64,000 nucleotides of DNA from Gonocerus acuteangulatus (Eukaryota; Arthropoda; Insecta; Hemiptera; Coreidae), in contig OX328123.1 of the NCBI GenBank assembly GCA_946811695.1, positions 124,855,896-124,919,895 of the forward strand, read 5' to 3'. The position numbers and the translations under genes were made by a program. Positions 33,405-44,947 of this stretch are shown piece after piece. Numbering within the stretch: the stretch's first letter is position 1; every line of letters begins with the position of its first letter. The notes beneath the pieces were generated by a model. That model worked only from the letters and a program-made list of their open reading frames with translations, was not told the origin of the DNA and did no database searches.

Positions 33405-33452
33405 ATATAGAACCACGATGAGATGTCGCAGTTCCTGTGACTCGGACGTTTC
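33405..33452 (-). repeat. family A 5' terminal motif, solo and diverged
   Basis: The minus strand reads CGTCCGAGTCACAGGAACTGC then CATCTCATCGTGGTTC. It matches the 5' motif of family A with several changes. Confidence 0.5.
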
Positions 33453-33459
33453 AATCCCT

Positions 33460-34440
33460 AAACTTTAAGCCAATACATAAAACAGCATTATAATCCTTCT
33501 AACAACATGTCTGTTGGTATTTCGAGGTGTTTTTATAAAATCAGACAGTGAGAAGACCATCTTGGTGCCAGATAGCCTACCTGACGTATTCACAGGCTCG
33601 TAAATAGACTGAATGTATCTGTCAGGTATTCACAGTATCCTCTAGGTAGCAATGAAAAACCTAGTCTTTCCAAGCTTTTGTGAGTCTTATCTCGTAGGCG
33701 GAGCATTTCGAATAAAGGAGAGAGCTATGAAGAGAATACTTGACAGGACCTCAGCGTTCAAGCAGTAATATTTTATTTTATTTTGTAATAGCAACCACAT
33801 TCTTTAATGAATAGTACTTTTTTTATTGTGTCTTATGGATATAGGCACACTGAACCCGGAAAAAAATACTCTCTAAGAATTCCTCATCATCTCTAGTTTT
33901 TTAGCAAAACTAAGGCGATCAGGACCAGAGCGGACTGTCCCACATTATTGAGAAATTGAGTTTGAAAAGTTAAATCACAGTATGCCATGCTATCCGTCAA
34001 CTGTATTGAGAAAAATATTAATTTCAAAACCAATTAGGAGATAGAGCCACTTAACAGATGGTCCGATGTGTCTTTTATATTTAAAGACACAATTTTCAAC
34101 TTTTCAAACTCAATGTTCACAATAATGTGATAGTCCGATCTGGTTCTGAACGCCTCAATTCAACAGTTGCTCCCAGGTTGTCAATTTTATGAATTGCATA
34201 GGTTTTTTCTCTTTCATATTTAGACATATCATTCCCACGAGTTTTAGGAAATGAAAGAGAGGCATAACGGGGGCAGGATTGAAGAATGATAGGGGTGTAA
34301 GGATGCTAAAACCATGTCATAACAGATCTTAGATTTTTTATAAGTTTGTGTTGAGTTTAAAACGAAATATTGTTATTTTTTTAGTTTTACGTAATAAAAA
34401 TCCAGGATTTTTTTTCTATATTTATGTGTTTTTTATCAGT
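33460..34440. other. intergenic DNA, no gene recognised
   Basis: No conserved coding block. A pair of related stretches (33930-33980 and 34085-34160, sharing CAATTTTCAACTTTTCAAACTC in inverse forms) suggests a degraded inverted repeat. Confidence 0.35.
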
Positions 34441-34479
34441 CCCATATCTTGCAAGAAAGCTGAATTTTCCCAGCCCCTT

Positions 34480-34985
34480 GCGTCTTCCCAGCGCGGTTCC
34501 GTTCATAATCCTAGTGGCATTAGTATAGGAATAGAAGCTTTTGTTGATTGGTTTCGATATTTCGTGAAAAATATTAAATGGAACCTCAACAAAATAAACA
34601 TTTTAGGCAGGAAAAGGAAACTAATTGTATCATAAGGGGAAATTATTCTATCCAATTTCTCAACGTTCGCACTTAGAAACATTATATCTAATGTGTTTCC
34701 CATTTTTTTATCTTGCTTTACAGAAAACAAAACAAACAATTTCTAAGTTTTATGCAATTATTTATCCGATTGATATCGCCACATTGTTAATTACTTCAGA
34801 ACCTTTTCTGTAGAGAATTTAGTAAGCTTTCGAATAGTCGCCTTCCAATTATCACAATTTCTTAACTATTTTCGAGATATTTTAAAAAAATATACCAAAA
34901 TTCCGAAACTTATTCCGTGTCTGTCAATCATTTTTTTTTTCTAATAGTTCCTTAACTCCAAACCAAAATTTAAATATCTTAGTTT
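34480..34985 (+). mobile_element. diverged family A fragment
   Basis: Contains GCGCGGTTCCGTTCAT and CCTAGTGGCATTAG of the family A 5' end, then 'ttatttatccgattgatatcgcc', 'gaaccttttctgtagagaatttag' and 'ccttaactccaaac' in the usual order. It lacks the 3' half and (TA)n core. Confidence 0.55.
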
Positions 34986-35243
34986 AAACATATACTACTT
35001 ATCTGAATATATTCAGCTGTTATCTATTTTATCCATAAGGAGAGGCTTTATTATTATTTTTTTAAACATATTTCCAACAGCTAGAACAAGTCTCAATCAA
35101 ATCAATCGTTCCTGAATTAGTTTTACTCGTAACGTTACAGATATCCCTTTAAAAATGGTCTCAGAAGGTAGAAGGAGACATTAAAGAGAATTCACTCCCA
35201 AAAAATAAATGTCATAGGCTAGGTCAATTGCCCTGTGGGAAAT

Positions 35244-35444
35244 AGTTTGTATGATGGATATGTCTAAAAGGGGAATTATGAGTTATCCATACAGTTTGTA
35301 TGATGGATATGACTAAAAGGGGAATTATGAGTTATCCATACAGTTTGTATGATGGATATGTCTAAAAGGGGAATTATGAGTTATCCATACAGTTTGTATG
35401 ATGGATATGACTAAAAGGGGAATTATGAGTTATCCATACAGTTT
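35244..35444. repeat. 49-bp tandem repeat, four units, alternating variant
   Basis: Units start AGTTTGTATGATGGATATG at 35244, 35293, 35342 and 35391. Units 1 and 3 read TATGTCTA and units 2 and 4 read TATGACTA, so the array grew by duplication of a 98-bp dimer. Confidence 0.9.
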
Positions 35445-35689
35445 CTTATTCATCTAGTATATTATGGGAATTATTTATTGCCCATTAGTAATGTTCAATA
35501 TTACGCTATAACTAACTCCACTGATTTAATTTTCAATGATTTTACGTTATAATCTATGAACATTTGACGGTTTCGATAATAAGGTAACCACGTGGGTTAG
35601 TCGCCATACCAACGGAACCCTCGTGTACAATTGTCCGGACGTAGCCGAAGTGTTACAGTTTTAGCCTCACTCTAGGCCTTTGCTAACGC

Positions 35690-35915
35690 AAAAATGTTTT
35701 GTGTTGTGTAAAAATGTTTTGTATTATACATTATCATACTACTAAGCCCATAACACGTTGAATAAATAGTATCCTGTCGAATCGCTGAAGGTAAGAAACG
35801 TCGGGCGTGGTGAGAATTCGTGACCGCGTAAGAAAACCACGTATCCTTGGCAATATCGAGCAAAATTATTGATTTTTCGCAACCATTTCACTAATATCTC
35901 CTTCTACGTTCCATT
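35690..35915 (+). repeat. dispersed repeat B, copy 1
   Basis: The stretch with 'gaaaaccacgtatccttggc', 'gatttttcgcaaccatttc' and 'atatctccttctac' is the reverse complement of about 42430-42640. Non-coding; family unknown. Confidence 0.65.
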
Positions 35916-35934
35916 ATAATTATTTTGATTTCAG

Positions 35935-36240
35935 GTTAATGCCAACTCCATTTTAAAAGATTTTGCAAACTGAACAAGCACCTTCATAGGAAGAAAATGG
36001 TCAACTCCCCCATCTGCAGATGATGCGGAGCAGAAGAAGAGACGTCGATACTCATCATCCATGTGTGTAAACGGTTGGATCATATACGCTTTAGGTACTT
36101 TGGTGCCACAAAGGATATCAACCTTGACCCAAGGAGACTCCTGGATTTTTGGAAGGTAGTACTCCAATGTAGGGAGACAACAACGGTCAGCACAATATGC
36201 CGTACGGCCGCGGTGCGCTCCCTTGAGAAGGACAGCCCGA
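35935..36240 (+). pseudogene. non-LTR retrotransposon C-terminal Cys-motif scrap
   Basis: The plus strand reads 'VNSPICR*CGAEEETSILII' followed by 'HVCKRLDHIRFRYFG' and 'DPRRLLDFW'. This is the Cx2C...Hx3-4C region after RNase H in I/R1-like elements, here with a stop replacing a residue inside the Cys motif. Nothing else of the element is left. Confidence 0.55.
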
Positions 36241-36299
36241 CATTATTGTATGTATTGTGTATGTGTAACTTGATAGTGGCTACACAATTGTATTTTTGT

Positions 36300-37190
36300 G
36301 ACAAAATGTAGCGTATAGCATTCCCATAACTAACGAATAGATGAGTTCGATAACAAGTACAATTGGTCCATTTGAAGATGGGAGGTTATTTTGGACAACA
36401 AATCTTAATTTACTTCCTTGCAGCGAAACTCGGAAGATATCAGGTCGAAATAATGAGGAACGTCTGAACCTTCTACTCAAATTCAGGAACATAAATATGC
36501 TTGACGTCCACCCGACAAACCTATCAAATGTACTGTATAGCATAGTCTTCGTTTTTGTACATGGCTACCGCGCATTTTATATTTTTTGTATAAGTAGTAG
36601 TATATAGATGAAATGAAAAAATGCCTGTTAAGGTTTTTAAGACATGCTTTAATTTTCACTATAGATTCTGTTTTGTATTTTGTTATATTTATGAGGCAGC
36701 TCTGAATGAGCCGTGTCCCATGTCGAATCATTGTAGTCTTCTTTATTCTTGCAGTGAATATTTTACACAACATTCTGAAAATGTTACGTTACACTGAATA
36801 TAATCTGTTTCATTGCGTTCAATAAATGCAATCGGATCAAAGAAGAGTAACTGGTTAACATTTAAAACGAGAAGATAATGAGAAATCAGGATTATGTTAA
36901 TATTCAGTGATTCTCGGAATATGGTCATGACCTTTTGACTAAAGGAGAATTACAATAGCTGTTAGAGGCTATTTAAGATAATAAATAAGGAAGTTATTCC
37001 TATTTAGTCATCTTTCTTGGTCCCAGGGCTTTATTCAGAAGACATTTTAAAATATGAGTTGGCGACGTTGACGTGTGGCTTGAGGAGGATGACGTGAGGA
37101 CATGATGCTTGGTAGTGTGTCGAGCTGTTTGTCGGGTATTTTTGAGTGTAGCCCTAGGGAATGGCCTCAACTCAACTTTTCTGCATTTTC
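36300..37190. other. intergenic DNA with weak repeat remnants
   Basis: 36330-36430 recalls the 29.2-29.6 kb repeat ('gagttcgataacaagtacaattggtcc'). No other recognisable content. Confidence 0.35.
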
Positions 37191-37194
37191 GGGG

Positions 37195-37375
37195 TATTTC
37201 ATTTAGTTTTAGGTTCTCCTTACGGAGACGATTCATTTGATACCCCACATTATGGGCTTCGGAAGAATTTATAGGTTTTCGAAAGAAGAACAAGTACATA
37301 ACGGGCAGCCCCCCCCCTCGGAGTGGTGCCAAACACAACATTTTTCCTTCAGTAACACCCTCATGTTTATCTTGC
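37195..37375 (-). repeat. dispersed repeat, copy 2 (partner of 20-150)
   Basis: Reverse complement of the start of the window over about 130 bp, including 'ataatgtggggtat' and 'aatgaatcgtctccg'. A C-run (37310-37317) corresponds to the G-run of copy 1. Confidence 0.6.
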
Positions 37376-37399
37376 AAAATTTCAAGTCTCTAGCTTGTT

Positions 37400-38800
37400 G
37401 GGAAATGTCTAATAATTTGAATGAGTGTGTATAAATTCAGATTTTCCATCGCCTATATCTCAGAAAAGCTACAATGAAGAATTATAAACTTTTCCTATTT
37501 TACTCGCATCTGTTAGTATAATATCTGCGTTTAACTGGTTCAATGTTACAATAGAGTAAACCGGTTGTAACAATTCGTGTAATATACGCAGTGTGCGAAG
37601 GCCAGAACTTGGTCGGGCCCACTACCGTGTGTCTAGATATTGTATTATCCTGAGGTACCGAACAAAGTGCTTTGAGTACCCTGCCGAGGGATTTGGTTAG
37701 AATTGTATGCGTCCAATTCTCAGAATTCAAGTTCAGATAGAAACTACTCTGCAATGTATCGTGTTCACCAATTACATCTAATTGGTGCTCCAAGTATTGT
37801 ATTGTACAGTTTGGAATGTTACCAATTGCTTCGAGCTCTCCAGGAATATTTCAACAAGTTGGATTCATGCAGAGTTAACAATAGCATGGAGAGTGCCCAC
37901 AATAATTTTTCCATTTGAAATCGCTTATTTTTTTTTGTTGACGCATATTTTCATAAAATAGGGTAGTGAGTATTTAATAGCATCTGCTTGACTGTTCGGT
38001 TTTGAATTGGCAAAAATAACTAATTCACATCTGGGAGAATTAAAGCGAATTCAGATTGACATATCCGCCTCATAGTCACACGAAATGTTTCTAAAAATAC
38101 TTTTTTTAGGTTTTTGTCAGATAACTCTTTTAGTTTTAGTCTCAGTGATCTCTATATATAATTAATTTAGAAGATGGGCATATTTGATGTAGTTATTACG
38201 ACGACGATAATCACGATTTGAATTCATTTAAAAAACAAAAAAAAAAAAAACTCTTGTGAAGCTTTATTGGCTAGATTTCTTCGTAAAAGGAAAGAGCAAA
38301 AGAGAATTTTAGAAAAAAGAGTATATTGTGAATTAGGAGAAGGATTAGAAAACAACGCGCCTCCGCTTTCAATGTTTGACAGTAATGAACCCTCGTGTCA
38401 CCAGGAATGTCCCGAATATGATCGATCCATAAAGTATTCGAAACGCCACGAAATGCGAGCGAAAATTATTCCGTGCAGGAAAATTCTAATTCCGGCGCGA
38501 AATGGGTAACGGCTATTGACCCCAGAGATTTAAAGCAACCAATGTTTTAAAGCATTAATTAACACCACATGCTTAAGTATTCATCTAGTTCACTGTGCTC
38601 TACAGAAGTTCGATATGTTGGGTTTGATCAATGTCACTAAACTTCAATATCCGTATTGCTTTTAAAGTTTCAAGGAGAGTAATTTTTCAGTTTTTTTTTT
38701 TTTTTTACAAATTTCCTGCTGGCTTCGTCGTCCATGAGCAAAAGTATTTTTTTTATTTATTTTTATATGTCTATAAAATGTTGTAGTTAGCTTGTATAAA
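37400..38800. other. intergenic DNA, no gene recognised
   Basis: The 80-codon frame at 38267-38509 is lysine/arginine-rich at its start but has no domain that I recognise and no homologue in the window. A-runs lie at 38230-38250. Confidence 0.35.
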
Positions 38801-38824
38801 AGCATCGAAATGACTTCTTTTTTT

Positions 38825-39083
38825 TCATGTTTTCCACGTTGGAGTAACCCTCCAGCGGGGGAGTTTATTTATCTACGTATGCCATCCTTTCTGGATACTA
38901 CACGTATTTTGATTAGGCATGTACATAAAATAATGAATTCTTTTACAATTAATATGAATACTGAAATTAAATGACAATAATAAAAATAAAAATAAAACGA
39001 AAACTAATAAAAAAAAAGTAAATAAACAAAATTATATACATGTATAAATAACATAATACATATGTATTATGTTACATGGGCAA
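38825..39083 (-). mobile_element. 3' UTR of the minus-strand non-LTR element
   Basis: Reading down from the stop codon at 39084, the sequence passes ATTAGTTTTCG, 'cctaatcaaaatacgtgtag' and 'ggagggttactcc', and ends near CATG followed by an A-rich tail (38818-38827). The same ~190 bp occurs alone at 61365-61560 in plus orientation, as expected for a second insertion consisting only of the 3' end. Confidence 0.55.
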
Positions 39084-41225
39084 TCAGATGAGTTCATTGA
39101 TGTTTTTTAGGTCCAGTTGTTTAATAAATGCATCAAATTCCTTAAAATATGTAAGTAGTAAGTCAGGTTTGTCAACGGGCCAAGTTCCGTCCTGTAAGGT
39201 AATGTCCTTAATGAGTTTTGTCCTGGGTCCGTCCAGTAATGTACAGTCGAACAGAAGATGGTCGTAAGTCTGTTCAGTCATATTGTCGCATTTACATGTG
39301 TTAGTAGTTATAAGTTTAAATTTATGTAAATAACTTTTCGTCGGTCCATGTCCTGATATGAATTGAGTCATTTTAAAGTTGTTAAGTGTTAATTTTTGTC
39401 TGTTGAGTATTGTAGGTATGAATTTGTGTAAATGTCTTCCTTTAGTTGTGTTCGTCCATCGTTCGTCCCATTTTTGCATTGATTTGTCTCGCAGTAGTGT
39501 TTTTATAGTCTGTGATGTAAGTTTAGAGTAAGATATAGGTAATGTCGTGTCCTTTGAAGCTGATTTTGCAAGTAAGTCAACTGTCTCGTTCCCTAATAGT
39601 CCAGAATGTCCTTTAACCCATGTTATTGTAACTGTCACATTTTTCTGTTTACACAGAATTAGTAGTGTTCTAATGTGTTCAGTCTGTTCGTTATGATTTT
39701 GGCTGTTGTATATCCGTGCTATGTTTGTCTTGCTGTCAGTGTATATTATGCATGTGTCTCCGTCGTGACTGATGGAATATAGCGTTTCTACTGCTTTTAT
39801 GATTGCAAGGTTTTCTGCCTGGTTGTTCGTACATAGTGGTGATAGTCTGTATTGTCCGCTGTGAATAGTTATGTCGTCCTTTAGTATTATATATGCAGAT
39901 CCAACACAGTCATTGCTTTTACTTCCGTCCGTGTAAATGTGATAAGCCCATGTTGTTTCTACATCGTCAGTCGGTACAATGTTGTCTTCACGTTGTAACC
40001 AGTTCGTGAACTGTATGTCTTGTTCTATGTCAATTGCTGTGATGTTCTGATATGTAAAGTCTTCTGGAATTTCTTTCAATTTCAATAACCTGTGTAGCCT
40101 GATCATTTCCTCAGCTTTGATGTCAATTGGCAATGTGTAAGCTAAAACACATGATGCTTCATAAGATAATGTACGATATCCCCTGGATATTTCAATCGCA
40201 GCTAATCTCTGTACTCTTTCTAGTTTTTTCACATTTCTTTTCACACTTAAATCATGTCCCCATATTTCAATCCTGTACGTCAACATGGGGACAATCGCCC
40301 CTTTGTAGATTGTGGCTAATGCGTCAGAATTAAGACCCCACGTGACTCTGGCAGCCATCGATAGTCCATTTATTATTGAAAATAGTCGTGTTTGTAAGTT
40401 AGTAATGTGGTAGTTCCATTTCAACTTGTTGTCAATATAAAGTCCTAGATATTTAAGAACAGTTTTTTCTTGAATAGTTTGTCCATTTAGAGTAATGTCT
40501 AATTTAGGTATATTTCGTTTTCTTGTAAATAGTGTGTATGTCGATTTCTCCAAGTTAAACGTAAGTTTGTTTCTGTTCGTCCATTCATTAATTGTGTTTA
40601 AAGTTGAATTAGCACGTTCTTCTATTTCAGTTAAGTTTGTCCCAACTACTGTAAGTAAAATGTCGTCAGCAAATGCTATAATCTCTGTCCCTTCAGGGGT
40701 TTCTGTTGTAAGTAAACTGTCCATAATTAGGTTCCATAGTAGTGGTGAACAAGCTGATCCTTGTGGAGTACCTCTGTTCTGTGATGTATGTACCGTCGTG
40801 TTTTGTAGTGTCATGTATACATGTCTATTAAGGAGATGGTCTGTTAGTAATCTGTAAATATTTTGGGGGCATTGGTGTTTGTGTAGTGATTCGAATATCG
40901 ATGGCCACCAAGCATGGTCAAATGCTCCTTTGATGTCCAACGAAATTATCACAATATGCTTCTTTTCTTGCAACTGCGATCTTAATAAATTCACAATTTT
41001 ATGAAGAGCATCTACAGTACTTGTTTGAGGCGTGAACCCATATTGGTTAGGGTGCAATGGAGCATGCTTAATAAGGTGAAAAGAAAGTCTGGAGTTGATA
41101 ATTTTTTCTAGAACTTTGCCTCCAACTGGAATGATACTTATAGGTCTGTAGTTCTGTCCATTATGTTTAGGTACTGGGATTACCTTAGAAATTTTCCATA
41201 CATCAGGGAAGATTCCACTATTGAA
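39084..41225 (-). CDS. non-LTR retrotransposon RT and RNase H (R1/I-like), partial
   Basis: One long minus-strand frame of 657 codons (39084-41057) extends upstream without a stop to about 41225. RT blocks in order: 'FPDVWKISKVIPVPK', 'NYRPISIIPVGGKVLEKII' (motifs 1-2), 'QYGFTPQTSTVDAL', 'IISLDIKGAFDHAWW' (motif A), 'RGTPQGSACSPLLW' (motif B), 'AFADDILL' (catalytic FADD), 'LKYLGLYID'. RNase H follows: 'YHIYTDGSKSND' (Asp), 'QAENLAIIKAVE' (Glu), 'IYTDSKTNI' (Asp), 'WVKGHSGLLGNE'. The C-terminus has the CxC...H...C motif 'CKCDNMTEQTYDHLLFDC'. All catalytic residues of RT and RNase H are present. The endonuclease and the first RT block are absent, and an 11-bp tandem duplication breaks the frame at about 41225. 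Confidence 0.88.
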   Translation of the reverse strand, partial: FNSGIFPDVWKISKVIPVPKHNGQNYRPISIIPVGGKVLEKIINSRLSFHLIKHAPLHPNQYGFTPQTSTVDALHKIVNLLRSQLQEKKHIVIISLDIKGAFDHAWWPSIFESLHKHQCPQNIYRLLTDHLLNRHVYMTLQNTTVHTSQNRGTPQGSACSPLLWNLIMDSLLTTETPEGTEIIAFADDILLTVVGTNLTEIEERANSTLNTINEWTNRNKLTFNLEKSTYTLFTRKRNIPKLDITLNGQTIQEKTVLKYLGLYIDNKLKWNYHITNLQTRLFSIINGLSMAARVTWGLNSDALATIYKGAIVPMLTYRIEIWGHDLSVKRNVKKLERVQRLAAIEISRGYRTLSYEASCVLAYTLPIDIKAEEMIRLHRLLKLKEIPEDFTYQNITAIDIEQDIQFTNWLQREDNIVPTDDVETTWAYHIYTDGSKSNDCVGSAYIILKDDITIHSGQYRLSPLCTNNQAENLAIIKAVETLYSISHDGDTCIIYTDSKTNIARIYNSQNHNEQTEHIRTLLILCKQKNVTVTITWVKGHSGLLGNETVDLLAKSASKDTTLPISYSKLTSQTIKTLLRDKSMQKWDERWTNTTKGRHLHKFIPTILNRQKLTLNNFKMTQFISGHGPTKSYLHKFKLITTNTCKCDNMTEQTYDHLLFDCTLLDGPRTKLIKDITLQDGTWPVDKPDLLLTYFKEFDAFIKQLDLKNINELI

Positions 41226-41259
41226 ACACTATTAAAAGCTTTGAGGAATCAGTGTTAAT

Positions 41260-41690
41260 TTTACTTTTTATTTTTTCTAAGTCATCCTTTGAATCTACTC
41301 GAATGAATAGGTGTTTTAGTCGAGACAATTCTCTGAAATCCGATTTTCATTGTTATCGGATTTATTTCTTTTTTAAACATTGATTTTGTTTCATCAGCTG
41401 ATGATTGTTTGTGTTTGGATTTTATAATTGCATGATGATTTGAAGAAGGAGTTGCTTTACTTACAGTTTTAACTATTTCTGAGTAACTAGGTACGTTCTT
41501 CTTTGCTGATGAGGTTATCTTCTTTTCTTCAATTCCTGATTTTCTTGAATCAATTTTTCAATACACTCACGTGATTTGAGCAATATGTCACTAGTTTTAC
41601 TCTTAATTTCAGCTTTAGGGCTTTTAGAATCTTTTATAAAAGTTATAAAAGGAATGAGTTCTTCTAAGAATTCCTCACCCGTCACCATCT
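41260..41690 (-). pseudogene. ORF1-like N-terminal segment fused to the RT by internal deletion
   Basis: The minus strand from an ATG at 41688 reads 'MVTGEEFLEELIPFI', a coiled-coil-like 'ECIEKLIQENQELKKRR' and a stop. In the next frame come 'NVPSYSEIVKTVSK' and 'ITMKIGFQRIV', then, after a further shift, 'RVDSKDDLEKIKSKI'. The order (N-terminal helix, 'YSEIVK', 'SKDDLEKI') is that of ORF1 proteins of R1/Jockey-type elements. The Cys knuckles of ORF1 and the whole endonuclease are missing before the RT starts at 41225, so the copy arose by internal deletion. Confidence 0.55.
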
Positions 41691-41699
41691 TGTAGGCGA

Positions 41700-42000
41700 A
41701 TTCAAATAATTAATCATCGAAATGACATTGAGAGCCTACCCTGATCTCCTTGCCAAAAGTCCACATTCTTAAAACATTTTTTTTTATTTATTTAGAGAAA
41801 GAGGTGTTTGATAATTGTCAAAACAAACAAAAATTTTATCACCTATTCCAATGACATGTTAAAAAAAAGTAAAAGCTACCTTACCATTTTGCACAAGAAA
41901 ATATTTCCAAAAATATGAAGATGTCGCTAATAATGCCTTAACCTAAAAAATAACCAAAATTTATTTAGCTTACTTTGGACGTATGTAATAATTTTCTATT
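41700..42000. other. spacer, no gene
   Basis: AT-rich, with nothing recognised. The start may include the 5' UTR of the minus-strand element. Confidence 0.35.
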
Positions 42001-42009
42001 GTCTTTTCT

Positions 42010-42300
42010 GAGTAACTTAATCGAAAATTAGTAAAAAAAATACTAGTTTTAAGCATTTTTTTCAAATTGGTTACAGATACCGCCTTGAAGATGGTATCCT
42101 TCGTTTTTCCTATTCTATAAAACCTATAAAAAGTAAACCGAAAAGCCCCCGTTTCGCAGAAACGGTAGGAATATGGTTTCTCGCGAAAATGTCCATATGT
42201 TCCTGTGGTTGGACTCAGCTCTGGGGTGGAATGGTTAACAAACTTAGTATTTTGAAGTACAAAGTACAAAATTTAATGAAAATCCGACAATTTTTTGTCA
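42010..42300 (-). mobile_element. diverged family A fragment
   Basis: The minus strand carries 'ggtatctgtaaccaatttgaa', 'accgcc...gaag' and 'gttaaccattcc' words in the order of the family A body, at low similarity. 42640 downwards belongs to dispersed repeat B. Confidence 0.4.
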
Positions 42301-42429
42301 GATTTTTACAATTGCAAAAAGAGATATTTACAATTACTAGTGCTATAGAAATATCCTAATGTTGAAGCAAAATCTTTTACAATAGAGTTGTCCTTAGCCT
42401 GAGATCAAAATAATTATATTGAAACGTGA

Positions 42430-42640
42430 AGACCAAGTAGAAGGAGATATTCGTGAAATGGTTGCGAAAAATCAATAAATTTCACTCAATATTGCCAATG
42501 ACACGTGGTTTTCTTAGGTGGTCACGAATTCTAACCACGCCCAACGTTAGTTAAGTTCAGTTATTCGGCAGGATACGATGCAATCAACGTGGTTTGGACT
42601 TAGTTGTACGATAATGTATAATACAAAACATTCTTTGTGG
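42430..42640 (-). repeat. dispersed repeat B, copy 2
   Basis: Reverse complement of 35690-35915, including 'agaaggagatattcgtgaaatgg' words and 'ccacgtggttttcttagg'-type sequence. Non-coding. Confidence 0.65.
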
Positions 42641-43177
42641 CCTCCTTTTCAAATGCTATCCTTATTTAAAGGAAGTCGCATGGACATTAAATGTTACTTA
42701 AATATGCTTTATATTCAAAACAAAACTTACTTCAGACTTTAATAGCATTATCTTGGCTCTTGACTACGGACAAAAAGTCGGAAAATTAAACAATCAGTCA
42801 GTGAATGGCGCTCGATCACAGAATAGAATGGATGAAGTTGTCTAATGCCTTTTGAGAATAAGCCATCGATGGCTAGTGAACTTTCATGTGATTACATGAC
42901 GGGACAGGCAGTATGTAAGTTAAATAAAAACCAAAACAAGAAAAAACTTAGCGACACGCTGTTTAGAACAGAAAACTGTGAAATTCCAGTTTATTTTAAA
43001 ATAATAATAAGGGTTGGTGTTAATCGAAGCGCCAAAAAAAAAAAAAAAAAATAAAGGTATATGAGAAAAATGGTTACCTACCACTAGTTTTTACACATTA
43101 CAGATATTACTAAACAGGATTTCTTAACACATGACTCAACTTCATATATTTATTAAAATTAAACATAACGGTAATAA

Positions 43178-43494
43178 AAAAAATAGAGAAAAAATCAGTC
43201 TCATAATAGGCCACGAGGGCCCTAGAGGGCAGATACTATTGAGGTATCTGATTCATGACCATACGGCTATACTAGGGTGATAGTGTGGTCAGTACTTCTC
43301 TGGCCACCTGATTTTCCTCTTTGCTGCTTTGACTGCTCATAAGCACCAAGGTACCAATTAATAAATTAATTAAAGGCTGGGTTGACCTAAGGGCGGTCAG
43401 GGAGGCCGAATCCAACCCATGAACGAAGACACTAGAAGATAAAAATCTCTAGTGCTTGCTCGGGATTTGAGCTTAGCTAACCTCGCCCCCCCCC
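43178..43494 (-). mobile_element. tRNA-derived SINE family 2, copy 1, with TSD
   Basis: The minus strand begins GGGGGGGGGCGAGGTTAGCT, has a good B box in 'gctcaaatcccgagc', and shares with 58346-58683 the body words 'cttcgttcatgggttg', 'tcaacccagcctttaattaa' and 'ggtatctgattcatgacc' (inverse). The part between A box and B box is deleted. Flanking direct repeats ATAAC(G/T)GTAATAA lie at 43165-43177 and 43495-43507 (12 of 13 identical). Confidence 0.8.
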
Positions 43495-43509
43495 ATAACT
43501 GTAATAATA

Positions 43510-44940
43510 CACTTAAAAATGTTAACGTTTTATTAAGATATTTTAGAATAACGTTATATCCCCTTGCTAGCCAAAACAATAAATAAATTACTATAGTAGC
43601 CTATAATAAAAAATGTTATTATTATTATTAATAAAATGTAATGTTATTAATATTTGCTTTATAAAACTATACGATTCTACAGGAATTAAACGAATATTAG
43701 TTCTAAAATTCCGAGAGATATTCCGTGAAGTCAACTATGTAATGAACAAAGTTCTTAAACGAAAAATGTTTTATTAAACGAATATTTAACTTGAAAATAA
43801 TTTTTCTGGCTGTCCCCAAGAATTGACTTATACTTAAAAATGGAATAAATTTTCATAAATTAACACAGATTATGTTATCTATTGAAATGAGAGCAAACAA
43901 ATTATTCAGGAGCCATTACTTAAGGAGATTTTCTCTGCCTTCCTCGCAGGTCGAAGCCAATTTAAACCGCTTTCCCCCGATCTGCTAAGACCAATACAGA
44001 TTAGCATTATTGATTATACAGTAATTAAATTACCCTCACCCCCTACCCTTTCCGCATCCCTTTAGCTCTCGCTGGGAACCGATTTGCGGTCTTCGGGAAG
44101 CGCCTTTTGGCCCTTAGACTTCTTACAGTCCGAATCGATAGATACACTTTATACCGTCGGCAGAAATACAATTAAATACTTTCACGGAACTTAAGCAATT
44201 ATCAAAGGAGTGGCAAGAAAACCGTACTCAAAATAATTTTTATAGTGGTTGCTAAATTGAATTGCAATCGGTTTTTAAGAAATAAGTGTACTATTATGTG
44301 AGTAAAAAATAATATTAATGTTTTTCTCCATACAAGAGAGAGGGGAAATTAGTAATAAGTAGGGCCACAACGACAATAGGTGACGTAATTAATTTTAAAT
44401 ATAAAAAATTCACACATAAACTATAACATCTAAATTTATCGCTATTAGACCATGATCAATTTGGGCTTAGCAAATGAGGGAGTTTAGCGTCCACAAAAAT
44501 AGAGTTCCAGTTAATAATGTCTTGCCTGCTGTTTGAAGAGATTGTTCGAAGCCAGTTGATGTGTTGGATATGGTGGTAGATAATCCATCATTGATTAACA
44601 AATCGCGATTTGCATTTCACAGCTACAGGCAGCTGAATTCTGGCATTGATTGAGCATTTCATGAATTATTAGCAAATTCCTTATTGGGATTGACAGTGGT
44701 TGTGTTGGACATTTGATGATTGAAATTATCTGATAAACAGCAAACAGACATGTATGGCCAAATACACCAAGGGAGGATACTGGATTTTTTTTTTTATAAT
44801 TGTAATTCGCCTGTCACAATAGCTGTTTAATGAGATGAGCTAAAAATAAAGAAATGTTGGTACTGGCACTACGTTAGGTAACACTAAAATTGTAAAGATC
44901 AAAACATTTTTTTTTTTGCTTTCTGTGTGTGTATTTATGC
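43510..44940. other. AT-rich intergenic DNA, no gene recognised
   Basis: (ATT)n at 43614-43632. A slightly GC-richer stretch at 43930-44160 with pyrimidine-rich runs has no identified function. Confidence 0.4.
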
Positions 44941-44947
44941 TATATAT

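Noticed and set aside
38267..38509. 80-codon basic frame as a host gene exon
   Set aside because: No recognisable domain, no splice-site context that I could support, and no codon signature.
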